The notes under the pieces were generated by a model. The model had not been told where the DNA came from. It worked only from the letters and a program-made list of their open reading frames with translations, and ran no database searches. A DNA stretch of 64,000 nucleotides from Candidatus Methanomethylophilaceae archaeon (lineage in GTDB: Archaea; Thermoplasmatota; Thermoplasmata; Methanomassiliicoccales; Methanomethylophilaceae), in assembly GCA_017524805.1 (NCBI GenBank), contig JAFXUX010000030.1, positions 1-64,000 of the forward strand, in the 5' to 3' direction. A program made the translations under genes and the position numbers. This document shows positions 1-10,200 of the stretch, one piece after another. Numbering within the stretch: position 1 is the stretch's first letter; the number at the start of each line of letters is the position of its first letter.

Positions 1-2
1 AC

Positions 3-551
3 CTGGGGTTCGAGTGGGAGGTCGCCTCCATAGCCTCCAAGGCCTTCATGGGGAATTGCAAACTGGAATCAGTCACCGCCTCCGCCGACGTCGGGTACAG
101 GTCCTTCTCCGGATGCTCCAGTCTCAGGTCCGTCGAGCTCGGGGGGGTCTCCTCAATCGGATCCTATGCGTTCAGCGGGTGCAAGGCCCTCGAAACAGTG
201 CATAATGACGGCACCCTCGAATCCATAGGCACGAGCGCGTTCAGCGGGTGCGCCTCCCTCTCCGACATAGACCTCAGAACAGTCAAATCCGTGGGGAAGC
301 ACGCCTTCTACTGCTGCGGGTCCCTTACAAGAGCTGACCTGAGCAGCGCCTATTCCATCGGCTACGGCGCGTTCAGCGGGACGGACCTGCAGGACATCAG
401 ATTTGGTGCACTCTCTTACGTCGACCCCAAGGCGTTCTTCAGATACGCCTTCTATGACGGCGACGGAAAGATCGGGGCCACCGCCGAGGACCTCAGCCTT
501 CGCCACTTCACCGGCGAGGGCAAGGTCCTGAGACTGCACTCCGAACAATGA
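3..551 (+). CDS. BspA-like leucine-rich repeat protein, C-terminal part (5' end outside window)
   Basis: The reading frame is open from the left edge of the window and the residues before the first ATG at 48 already fit the repeat (SIASKAFMGN), so the gene starts upstream. The protein is made of about 23-residue BspA/TpLRR (LRR_5) repeats of the form I-x-x-x-A-F-x-G-C-x-x-L, for example the copies ending in AFSGCKALE and AFSGCASLS. Such repeats occur in surface adhesins and other interaction proteins of host-associated microbes. The stop is TGA at 549-551, followed at once by a GC-rich hairpin. The N-terminus is missing, so a signal peptide or membrane anchor cannot be judged. Two further proteins of this family lie at the right end of the window. 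Confidence 0.85.
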   Translation: MGFEWEVASIASKAFMGNCKLESVTASADVGYRSFSGCSSLRSVELGGVSSIGSYAFSGCKALETVHNDGTLESIGTSAFSGCASLSDIDLRTVKSVGKHAFYCCGSLTRADLSSAYSIGYGAFSGTDLQDIRFGALSYVDPKAFFRYAFYDGDGKIGATAEDLSLRHFTGEGKVLRLHSEQ

Positions 552-552
552 A

Positions 553-571
553 CGGCCGGGGTCCCCGGCCG
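553..571 (+). terminator. GC-rich hairpin after the BspA-like gene
   Basis: GGCCGGGG and CCCCGGCC form a near-perfect stem directly after the stop codon. Only a short pyrimidine-rich tract follows, so termination is likely but the signal is not classical. The rest of 572-850 holds a second small hairpin (CCGCTGG-AAT-CCAGCGG, 678-694) and C-rich DNA; I see no gene in it. Confidence 0.5.
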
Positions 572-850
572 AACCTTTCCATCAGACGGCTTTGCCACGG
601 GCCGCCTTTCCCCGTTCCAATTCCCCTTCCCTTCGACCCAATTCTCTGCCCTTACCCAATCTGTTTCTGAGTAACCCCCGCTGGAATCCAGCGGTCCCTC
701 CCAACCCTTGGGTCCCAACTGGCTATTCGAATCATCCACCCTGGCTCGGACCTTATCAGACTGAGCCATACCCATAAAAGCAATCGGCGAATTGAATGCG
801 TTTCAGACGGGACAAAAACTTTTGAGGCGATGTGCCCGAACTGAGAGCCC

Positions 851-1639
851 TCAGCACGATCGCTCATGGGAGGCCATGTGCTCCATGAACTCCTTGGAAT
901 AAAGCGATGGCTTCACGATGTGGCCGGTGTTTGGGATCCTCAGAGTTATGCATCCCGGTATCCTGTCCGATATGAAATCGCCGAGCTTCGGCTCCACCAT
1001 TATGTCGCTGAGGCCGTGAACGGACAGCGTCGGTACGGATATCGTATGGAGCCTGTCCCGCGTGTCAAAGCCATCCAGAGCGTGCATCTGGTCTTTGAGG
1101 CCCTTGGGATCCAAACCTTTCAGCGATCTGAGCGTCTTCCCTTTAGATTCCAATCCAGAGAAGAAATCCTCGGTGAAGCAGAATGCGTTGGTCATCATGC
1201 TGATGTATTCGGGATCTCCGCCCCTCAGAGCGCAGTCCACTATGCCGTTCATGAAGTAGCTCGATCTCGCCGGCCTATATGGATAGGCAGAGACGAGAGT
1301 GAGAGTGATGAGGCGCTCCGGATGCTGGATGGCGAATTCCTGTGCTATATGCCCTCCGAGAGACCATCCGAGCATATGGGCGCGGTAGATGCGAAGATAA
1401 TCCATCAGCGCCAGAACGTCGTCCACGAAATCCTGGGGCTCTATGGTGTCTGAACCGTATTCGGTCGTCCCTGCGCCCCTGTTGTCGAAGACTACCACGC
1501 GATATTTGGGCGTGAGATCCGGGATTAGCTGCTTGAAGAAGCTGGTGTCCCCGGAAAAGCCTGTGATCAGCACTACCGGCGTCCCTTCTCCCTCTTCTTC
1601 GTAATGCATTCTGATTCCGTTTATCTCAGCGTATGGCAT
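851..1639 (-). CDS. alpha/beta hydrolase
   Basis: This 262-residue protein has the full alpha/beta-hydrolase layout. A strand and oxyanion segment (VVLITGFSGD) comes first, then the nucleophile elbow GWSLGG with the catalytic Ser near residue 93. An acid-bearing segment HGLSDIMVEP follows, and the catalytic His lies in NTGHIVKP near the C-terminus. The length is normal for small soluble esterases, C-C hydrolases or haloperoxidase-like enzymes. There is no signal peptide, so it should act in the cytoplasm. The substrate cannot be told from sequence. It is a single gene on the minus strand and starts at ATG 1637-1639. Confidence 0.85.
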   Translation of the reverse strand: MPYAEINGIRMHYEEEGEGTPVVLITGFSGDTSFFKQLIPDLTPKYRVVVFDNRGAGTTEYGSDTIEPQDFVDDVLALMDYLRIYRAHMLGWSLGGHIAQEFAIQHPERLITLTLVSAYPYRPARSSYFMNGIVDCALRGGDPEYISMMTNAFCFTEDFFSGLESKGKTLRSLKGLDPKGLKDQMHALDGFDTRDRLHTISVPTLSVHGLSDIMVEPKLGDFISDRIPGCITLRIPNTGHIVKPSLYSKEFMEHMASHERSC

Positions 1640-1766
1640 GTTGATTCGCTACGTCATCGGAATTCGGTACAAATACCCATGCACATAACCGCTTCAATTT
1701 CTTGTCTGGTAGTCGCCGAAACAATAGCAGACCTCGTTCCGAGCGCTCATTCCGGCCCTCTCCTGC

Positions 1767-1874
1767 CTGTTTTTTGGAAGGGACACGCAGATTGCCGGCC
1801 ATTATGGAATCTTCGGGGGCTTCCTCCTTGACCGCGGAGCCCGCGCCGATAATGTATCTGCCGCCTATGGCCAC
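1767..1874 (-). pseudogene. remnant of a hexapeptide-repeat acyltransferase (C-terminal piece)
   Basis: A short minus-strand stretch encodes AIGGRYIIGAGSAVKEEAP followed by DSIMAG and a short tail. This matches the C-terminal left-handed beta-helix end of hexapeptide acetyltransferases (typically IGDGCVIGAGSVV..DIP..SIVAGNPA). No start or N-terminal repeats precede it: an in-frame TGA lies about 10 codons upstream, just past the stop of the transglutaminase-like gene. The frame runs on without a stop to 1626, into the start of the hydrolase gene. I read it as a decayed gene end. The rest of the 1640-1899 gap shows nothing else I recognise. Confidence 0.55.
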
Positions 1875-1899
1875 CAGAAAAATGCGTCAACTTCGGACA

Positions 1900-3576
1900 T
1901 CAGCAAGGCATCTGGAAGATGTCCGGATAATCCATGGAAGAGAAGAACTCGCAGAGCACCGGATTCATGGCGACTTCTAATCCCCCGCCGGACGGGCGCA
2001 TAGCCCCTGCATATCCGCGGCGCTCTCTGGCCGCCTGGATCAGGGATTCTTCCCCGAAGAGAACATTCGCAACGAACTCTTTCTCTGGCCAGCCCCTGAC
2101 TTCTGAAAGGTCGGTCTCGGTGCAGACGGAATAGCCCCGATACGCGATAGCATTGTTCCTGCTGCCCCTGACGAAGACCCTGTAGCCGCGCAGAACGAAT
2201 TCTTTCCCTCCTGCGGGCACGACCTTGATGGACCGCGGGATAGCTATAATCAGCGTCCCGTCCTTCCTTCTGAAGGCGAACGTGAGGCTGCTGATTTTTG
2301 ACGTGTCCGAAGGGTATCTGCGGATATCCAGGCGGTTCTCCGGATCCCCTGTTTTGACTATTCTGTAGACTGCTCCAAGATCCACGTTGTAATGGCGCAG
2401 AGAATCGTCAACGTTGGCCGGGTCGAAGATTTCCAGGTTCAGCCTCTTATGCTCTGGATCGTAATCTTTGCTGTCGATCGCTGCCAGGAACGAGCTCAGA
2501 TTTGCCTTGGAATGGACCAGAACCGGCATAGCCCTCTCATCATCCGAATCTTGGTACAGGTATTGGATGTATTCGCTGCCGTTGATTTCTATGGTGCCTA
2601 TCTGCGCGTAATAAGCGGTCTTGCCCCCATATCTGACGCAATGGGACATCATATCTAACCAGCGGATCTTGAGGACGTGCTTCAGCGTATCCCTGTATAA
2701 GTCGCCGTCGAACATGAAGAATTCCGGGTTCTCCCGGTCTGGGAAAAGGCTCATCTCGAACCTGTGGTCCTTGTAAGCCAGGAATTCGTCGACATTCTCG
2801 TAGCCGTTGTAAAGACGGTCGAAATCGCCGTAGTATCTCAGCAAAGCGGCGCTTTGGGTAGGGTCCAGGACGAAATATTTCCCGTCGATCTTTATGATGC
2901 TGAAAGCGTGGTTATGCATGTTTATGTGGTTCTCTATCCCCTGCCTCAGAAGAAGCTCCCCGAGGATGAGGCAATAGCCGAGGCATATGGTGCTCCCGGT
3001 GAGAAGGCCGCGCATGCTGTTGTCGTCATAGCAGGTTTTCATGCATCCGTAAGGTGGCACGGAGATGTTGAGGCCGTCCCTGTACGAATCGTTGTACTGG
3101 ATCGTGGACGTTATGCGGCTGTGAAGATACGCGAATTTCTGGAAATTGTTCCAGCGGGGATTCATAGGCTTCTCTATGTCCGCGATCACCGCCAGAATGC
3201 GGACCAACTCATCCGATGCGTACATATGCGGGCCGAACAGAGTTTTCAGGGAACTGAGGGTGCAGCAATCGAAGCTGTCGGCGTTGTTTATGCGCAGACT
3301 GTTCCTGGCGATGTTCACGAAATGCTGGCGTATGAAATAGTCGGTGCCCTTGCTGAAACGATCCATCAGCCTCAGAAACTCGGCGCTCAGACCCAGCGTA
3401 GTCCTGAGACTTACATGGCGCGTTATGCCCGCCGCCGCAAGGAAGATCCCCTCCGCCTCCTCCTGAGAGAATATCCAGTTCGAGACGCGGGAATCCACCA
3501 GACGGAACAGGGCGGCGACATCCTTTTCCGCCCCGGGCATCCGGGCCGAGATCCTTTCGTATGCTTCCGCTCTCAT
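1900..3576 (-). CDS. transglutaminase-like protein (probably the C-terminal part of one gene with 3664-4077)
   Basis: The open frame from the first ATG gives 558 residues. A transglutaminase-like core is visible near residues 190-250: Cys in GSTICLGYCLILGELLL, His in NMHNHAFSIIKIDG and Asp in FVLDPTQ, in the Cys-His-Asp order of the papain-like fold. The rest matches nothing I can name. Reading upstream of the ATG, the same frame stays open for 29 more codons to a TAG at 3664-3666. Beyond that it joins the Sel1-repeat ORF 3664-4077. The joined frame (1900-4077) would be 725 residues: Sel1 repeats followed by the transglutaminase-like domain. There is no signal peptide. The C-terminus ends just before the acyltransferase remnant. 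Confidence 0.8.
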   Translation of the reverse strand: MRAEAYERISARMPGAEKDVAALFRLVDSRVSNWIFSQEEAEGIFLAAAGITRHVSLRTTLGLSAEFLRLMDRFSKGTDYFIRQHFVNIARNSLRINNADSFDCCTLSSLKTLFGPHMYASDELVRILAVIADIEKPMNPRWNNFQKFAYLHSRITSTIQYNDSYRDGLNISVPPYGCMKTCYDDNSMRGLLTGSTICLGYCLILGELLLRQGIENHINMHNHAFSIIKIDGKYFVLDPTQSAALLRYYGDFDRLYNGYENVDEFLAYKDHRFEMSLFPDRENPEFFMFDGDLYRDTLKHVLKIRWLDMMSHCVRYGGKTAYYAQIGTIEINGSEYIQYLYQDSDDERAMPVLVHSKANLSSFLAAIDSKDYDPEHKRLNLEIFDPANVDDSLRHYNVDLGAVYRIVKTGDPENRLDIRRYPSDTSKISSLTFAFRRKDGTLIIAIPRSIKVVPAGGKEFVLRGYRVFVRGSRNNAIAYRGYSVCTETDLSEVRGWPEKEFVANVLFGEESLIQAARERRGYAGAMRPSGGGLEVAMNPVLCEFFSSMDYPDIFQMPC

Positions 3577-3663
3577 TTCACGGTAGGGGCGGCCGCTCCA
3601 GCTTCCGGTCGGCTCATAAAACCATAGGTCGGCGAGCTCGCCGATAGCATGCTCATTCCCTTG

Positions 3664-3666
3664 CTA
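3664..3666 (-). other. in-frame TAG codon within a Sel1 repeat
   Basis: TAG interrupts an otherwise continuous 726-codon frame (1900-4077). The residues on both sides complete one Sel1 repeat. This is either a pyrrolysine codon or a nonsense mutation; see findings. Confidence 0.75.
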
Positions 3667-4077
3667 AGCTGCGATCTTGTACAGCCTGACGGCATCACTG
3701 CGAGGATTTGGCAGCCACTTCCCTTTCTCGAAAAGCTCCATCATTTTGGCCAGCGCATCCGGATCCCCTTTTTCGGCGGCCGTTCTGAACAGGCTGATGG
3801 CCTTGTCCATCGATCTGCCGACCCCGAAGCCGCTGGCATACATCTCTCCGAGAAGGAAACAGGAATGCGCATCCCCATCCTTCGCTTGACGCTCATAAAG
3901 CGCTGCCATTCTGACTGGCTGCGATTCGGATGCGTTTCCATCTTTATGGGAAACTTCCTTGGAATCAGATTGGGGATCAGTTCCTCCGGGCGGAAGGCTC
4001 TGCTCCGGAGATTCGGGTGCTGGCGGATCCGCCGGCGCGCTTTGCTTCCCCTTTCTGCGTAACCATCCGAACACCAT
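3664..4077 (-). CDS. Sel1-repeat protein, N-terminal part of a TAG-interrupted gene
   Basis: The ORF gives 137 residues. A charged, Pro/Ser-rich linker comes after an N-terminal MVFGWLRRKG. Sel1/TPR-like repeats follow: CFLLGEMYASGFGVGRSMDKA, then AISLFRTAAEKGDPDALA. The last repeat is cut by TAG in the middle of its usual helix turn: LYKIAA-TAG-QGNEHAIGELAD. Canonical Sel1 repeats read KAAEQGN at this place, and the reading frame continues past the TAG without another stop into the transglutaminase-like ORF. I therefore take this as the N-terminus of one longer protein, made by pyrrolysine insertion or else broken by a recent nonsense mutation. It is divergent from the NRPS gene, with 165 bp between the starts. 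Confidence 0.75.
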   Translation of the reverse strand: MVFGWLRRKGKQSAPADPPAPESPEQSLPPGGTDPQSDSKEVSHKDGNASESQPVRMAALYERQAKDGDAHSCFLLGEMYASGFGVGRSMDKAISLFRTAAEKGDPDALAKMMELFEKGKWLPNPRSDAVRLYKIAA

Positions 4078-4190
4078 CCCAACCGGACACGGTATCCGTC
4101 ATGGAGGATAAGCCTGTTGCCGCCGGATGCAAAACCAAATAATATTGCCGAACAAGTATTACTAATATAGCCAATTAATAAAAAAGCATT

Positions 4191-4214
4191 CGTCCACTAT
4201 ATTTATGATGGACG
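4191..4214 (+). promoter_or_regulatory. NRPS promoter: TATA box inside an inverted repeat
   Basis: CGTCCA (4191-4196) and TGGACG (4209-4214) are perfect inverted arms around the A/T core CTATATTTATGA, which looks like the TATA box of the NRPS gene about 35-45 bp before its ATG. A dyad that embraces the TATA box is where an archaeal repressor would compete with TBP. A GGGAG ribosome-binding site lies about 8 bases before the ATG at 4243. Confidence 0.5.
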
Positions 4215-4242
4215 CGATGCGAAACCATCAGGGAGTGCCGAA

Positions 4243-7200
4243 ATGCGCGATGTATTCGGGATGATTTTGGAGAGAATGGAATCTTCGCCAGATAAATTGG
4301 CGATATGGACTGCCGAGGGGACCTTCACATATGATGAGCTGCGCGAATACTCCTCTCGGGCAGCGGCATCTCTGAAAAGGGACGGCCTTCAGAAGGGCCA
4401 GGGAATAACCATAGAGCTTCCCCGCTGCAAAGAATATATCGGCTTCATGCTTGGGGCATGGATGCTGGGGGCGTTCTTCGTCCCCTCTGACAGCGCTTAT
4501 CCGGACGACAGGAAAGAATTCATCGCAAAAGACAGCGGAGCCATGATACGCGTGACCCCGGATTACGTTTCCGATCTTTCGGCGGCCCCCCTCGATCGCG
4601 ATCCAGTGATCCCTTCTATGGGCGACAGAGCTTTCATCATCTACACCTCCGGATCCACGGGCCGGCCAAAAGGCGTCATCCACTCCCATCTCTCCATTTC
4701 TTCGTACGTCGAAAGGATCGAAGACATGTTCAATGTCATGGATTCCGACAGGTTCGCGAACCCTGCGGCGTTCACCTTCATCGTCGGGACCGCGATCATC
4801 CTCCCGCTGCTTGCGCTCGGGTGCGAAGACTACATAGTTCCCGCCGACGTGCGCATGAATCTCAACAAACTATCGGATTTCACCTCCGAACACGGCATAA
4901 CCATGACATTCATGGCGCCGGCGATGCTCCCATACTTCCGCCAGAGGAAGAAGACGATCCGCTTGGTCATCATCGGCGGAGAGCGCGCGGTGAAGGCATG
5001 GTCTGATGATTTCGTCATTGTCAACGGATACGGGTCCTCGGAGACCTGCAGCATGGCAACCTGCTTCTTCCTCGACAGAGCTTACGACAATACCCCTCTG
5101 GGAAAACCTGCCAAAAACGTATGCGCCTACGTTCTGGACAAAGATGGAAAGGAAGCGGAGGAAGGGGAGATATGCTTCGCCGGACACTTCTCGGACGGAT
5201 ATCTCAACCTTCCCGAAGCCACCGCCAAGGCCTTCGTCCCCAACCCGTTCAAAAATCGCGATGGATTCGGCGTGATGATCCGCACTGGGGATATAGGACG
5301 CCGCCTGGAGGACGGGAATCTGCTGTTCCTCGAGCGCAACGATTGGATGGTGAACATCAACGGGCAGCGCGTGGAGCCCGGGGAGATATCCGGGGTCATG
5401 ATGGGTTTGCCAGGCATCATCCAAGCCGCCGTGAAGGACTTCGAAGGCGCGGACGGCCAGACCTTCCTCTGCACCTATTACGCCGCGGCCGCTGACATCC
5501 CGGTGGACGCCGTACGCGACTATCTCAGAAGCAAACTGCCGGGATATATGGTTCCTGCGTATCTCATCAGGATGGATAGGCTGCCCCTGAATGCCAGCGG
5601 GAAGATCGACAGGAAATCCCTTCCGAATCCGACCGAACCAGGGAGCGGCTCGGCAATAACCGCCGGGCCGACCGATTTCGAGGAGAATGCCGTCACCAAA
5701 GGAGTGAGGGAGATTCTGAAGTCGATAACCGGAAGGGATGACTTCCGCTACGATGAGAACCTCGCATACTGCGGCCTGAGCTCTCTCACGGCAATCAAAT
5801 TCACGTCGGAAGTGATGGGAAGGTTTGGCGTCGATTTGGATGTGATTTCGATGCTGGGAGGATGCTCCATCGCCTCGGTATCGGATGAGATAATCTCCAA
5901 GCTGGTGGAGAAATCCGCTTCGGCGCCCGCGGAGAGGAAAGAGCTCAGGGACATGTACCCTCTTACCGGCCCGCAGATGGGCGTATACCAGGCATGCTAC
6001 GCGGATCCGGATACGGTGATGTACAACCTTCCGATGCAGGCCAGAATCCCGAAGAGCCAGCTGTCCGGCCGGAGTATCGATGATATAATCAGGAAGGTAG
6101 TAGAAGCCCATCCGGGCCTAAAATGCACCATCGGCCACGACGGCAAAGGGGAGCCGTGCATGATCCCCCACCCGGACGCGGAAGTCAGGATAGAGCGCAT
6201 GGGAGGCTCGGAATCCGATCTGGAGGCATACCGCGGAACGTTCGTGAGGCCATTCGACCTGTCCGAGAGCCTGTACAGGATCGTGACCTTCGATATCGGC
6301 GATGATATCGCGCTGCTTATGGACTTCAGCCACATCATGTTCGACGGATCGTCCAGTCTGGTCCTGATGGACGACATAAAGGCCGCCATATCCGGGAGAG
6401 ATCCGATAGCCGAGACTTACACCATGTTCGACCTCTCGGACGAGGAATCGGAACGTGCTGGGTCGGGAGACTATAGTCGTTCTTTGAAGTACTATAGTGA
6501 ACTTCTGTCTGATGTGGACGGAACATCCCTGATACAGAGGGACGCCTACGGCGATACCAAGTCCAAAGGCCACCTGAGATCCAAGCTGAATCTGCGGCCG
6601 GAAAGCCTCAAGACGTTCGTAGAAGCGTCTGGATCCACGGAGAACGCATTCTTCCAGTCGGTGATGGGCTTCGCCCTGTCCAGATTCAACTGCACCGACG
6701 ATTCGTGCCACGCCACGGTGCACAACGGCAGAAAAGGAGGGAGAACCTCGCGCTTGGTGGGGATGCTTGTCAAGACGCTTCCGGTCGTAGCCAGATACGA
6801 TCTTGACGAAAGCCCGGGCGCGCTGGTAAAGCGCATGACAGACCAGCTGGCAGCCTCGATGCGGAACGACACCGTGCCTTTCTCGGAGATCAGCTCCCGC
6901 TTCGGCGTGACATCGGATGTGCTCTTCGCTTACCAGGGGATCCTGGATGATGAGGGCGTCCTCGACTCCCAGATGGAGATAAAGGATGTCAAAAACGCGC
7001 TGACCGTCCAGGTCTATCCCATGAAGGACGGCTTCCTCATTGATTTGGAGTATGACGCCTCGATGTATTCGAAAGGCATCATGGAAAGCTTCCTCGATGT
7101 CCTGCAGAGATGCTCGACGGATTTCATCGTATCGCCGACGCTGAGGGACGTCGCCATCGCCGGGGAAGATGACATCGCCCTGCTGAAGCGCGTGAACTCC

Positions 7201-10200
7201 ACAGATTCGGATTATGACAGAAATAAGACTATAGTGGATTTATTCAGAGAAAGGGCAAAAGAGCGTCCAGATCGCCCGGCTGTTGAGTTTAATAGTACTA
7301 TAGTCTCCTATTCGGAACTGGACAGGATATCGGACCACATCGCTTCGTTCATCGCGTCCAAAGGCATAGGCAAAGACCGGTTCGTCGCCATCCTGGTCCC
7401 GAGATCCGAATCCATGGTCATAGCGGCGATGGGCGTGGTGAAATCGGGCGCGGCATATCAGCCTCTGGATCCGACCTATCCGGAAGAGCGCCTCCTGTAC
7501 ATGATGGGAGACTCCGACGTCAAACTGCTGATCGCCGACCGCTCCTTGGCTGGCCTGGTCCGCGGATACGAATGCGACGTGCTGTACACAGACGAATTCG
7601 ATGAAAGATTCGGAGGCCAGGCGCCGGACGTCCGCTCCCTGTCTCCCTCCCCGAAAGACGCGTTCGTTATCCTGTACACATCCGGAACCACCGGCAAACC
7701 CAAAGGGTGCGTCCTGGAAAACGGGAACATAGCTGCCTTCGCGAACTGGTACGGCGATGAGATCGGCCTGGGCCCAGAATCCAAATACGCGACGTACGCC
7801 AGCTTCGGATTCTATGCGTGCATGATGGACACTATGGTGCCCCTCTCCCGCGGATCCTGCGTATGCGTCATCCCGAACGAGATCCGCAGCGACCTCGCCG
7901 CGATGGACTCCTTCTTCACGGAGAAAGGAATCACCCACAGCTTCATGACCACGCAGATGGGCAGGATGTTCATGGAGACCATCCAATGCAGATCTCTGAG
8001 CCACTTCTGCACGGGCGGAGAAGCTCTGGTGCCGCTGAACCCACCGGATTGGATTGAATTCCGCAATCTGTACGGCCCCACGGAGACCACAGTCAGCGTA
8101 ACATCATTCATCGTCAGAGACGACAGCCCTCTCTTGCCGATAGGGAAGCCGAACACAAACGTCAGGGTGTACGTCCTGGACAGCGACCGCAGGATAGTGC
8201 CGACTGGCGCGTGCGGGGAACTCTGCATAAGCGGGCCGCAGGTATTCAGAGGGTATCTCAACAACCCTGACAAAACCGCCTCCGTCCTCGTGGACAACCC
8301 GTATTCAGACGGGCCGGACCACCGGAAGCTTTACAGGACAGGAGACATCGTCCGTCTCCTTCCCGACGGCAACATAGATTACATAGGCCGGCGCGACGGA
8401 ATGGTGAAGGTCCGCGGATTCAGGATAGAGCTCACCGAAGTCGAAAGGGCAATCCGTGCCTTCCACGGCATCAAAGATGCGACGGTGCAGGCCTTCGACG
8501 CCCCGTCCGGCGGGAAGCAGATCGCGGCGTACGTCGTCTCCGACGAAAAGGTGGATATCAAAGAATTGGAGAGCTTCATCCTCAGCACCAAACCGCCGTA
8601 CATGGTCCCGGCGGTCACGATGCAGCTGGACAGCATCCCGCTCACGGTCAACAGCAAGGTCGACAGGAGGAAGCTCCCAGTCCCGGCGCTGGACTTCGGC
8701 AAGGCGACCCCGCCTCAGACGGAAACTCAGAAGCGCATATTCAAGATAGCAACGGAAGTGCTGGGCACGGATAAGTTCGGGATAGACACGGATCTGTTTC
8801 ATGCAGGGCTCACATCCATAGGCAGCATCCGCTTCAACGTCCTGCTCTCCGATGAGTTCGGCATTCCCTTCAAATCGAAGGACATCAAAGAGAACAGCAC
8901 CATCGAGAAACTTGAGAAACTGATAGAAAGCTCCGCCCCCGCCAAAACCTACGGGATCCAGGACGACTATCCCCTCACCAAATCGCAGGAAGGGATATTC
9001 GTAGAATGCATGGCCAGGCCGGAAAGCACCGTCTACAACATCCCGCTGCTGATCAGGTACGACGATTCGATCGATGAAGGAAAGCTGAAGGCGGCCATCG
9101 TCAAGGCGGTGAACGCCCACCCCTTCATGATGGCGACGATTTTCGCCGACCAATCCGGGGACATCCGCCTGCTCAGAAAAGGCCTGCCGACGTTCTCCGA
9201 GGAGGAGATAGAAGAGGTGACCGCAAAGTCCATCGACTCCCTGATGCCGACGCTGGCCCAGCCTTTCAGACTCATCGGCTCCAGGCTGTTCCGCATCAAG
9301 CTGATACACGCCGACAGGAACTACCTGTTCATCGAGATGCACCACATAATCAGCGACGGCACATCGATGAACATACTCACCGAAGACATCACCAAAGCCT
9401 ATTCCGGCGAAGAGCTGAGCGCAGAGAAGTTCAGCGGATTCGAGGCGTCGCTCAAAGAGGCCGAGGAGAGGACCGATGAGGCCCTGTCGAAGGCGAAGAA
9501 GTACTACGATGGCCTTCTGGCCGGATACGACAGAGACTCTCTCCCCAAAGGCGACAGATACCATCCCGATCCGAGTGCCCCCAGCGTTTTCGTGATGGAA
9601 AGCGAGCTCAACTCCGCGCCCAAACTGTCCGAGAGCTGCGAGAGAGCCGGGATCACAGTCAACAGCCTCATGCTCTCGGCTTTCGGATTCGTTCTGGCGA
9701 AATACAACGGCAACGAGCATTCGGTGTTCACGACGATATACAACGGGAGGAACGACTCCAGAACCATGGATTCCATCTCGATGTACGTGAAGACGCTCCC
9801 GGTGCTCTGCGACGTCTCGGATGAGTCGATGTCACCTCTACGCCTTTCAGAGAAGACCGGTGAGCAAATTCTGAGCAGCATGGCGAACGACATCTACTCA
9901 TTCGCTGAGATCAGCCGCGAGCTGGAAGTCAAGGCCGATGTGCTGTTCGTCTATCAGGGAGACGGCTTCGGATTCGACAGCTTCTGCGGGAAGCCTTCAG
10001 AGTCCGTCATGGTAAGCCTCTCCGGAGAGAAAGAACCCATGCTTTTCCAGGCCGTGATCCAGGGCGGCAGACTCGCGTACCAGGTGGAGTACGACAAAGA
10101 CAGGTTCACAGAGAAATTCATAGGTTCCTTCGCGAGAGCTTTCGATAAGGCTCTGTCCGAGTTCCTGGGATGCGCGACCCTCCGCGAGATCAGCCTTTCT

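Noticed and set aside
452-775. Minus-strand ORF of 107 codons after the BspA-like gene
   Set aside because: Composition is odd, no start context or family is seen, and it crosses the terminator hairpin and the end of the upstream gene.
8305-9720. 471-codon open frame antisense within the NRPS
   Set aside because: It lies over a fully motif-supported sense frame and has no recognisable domain; high GC content explains it.
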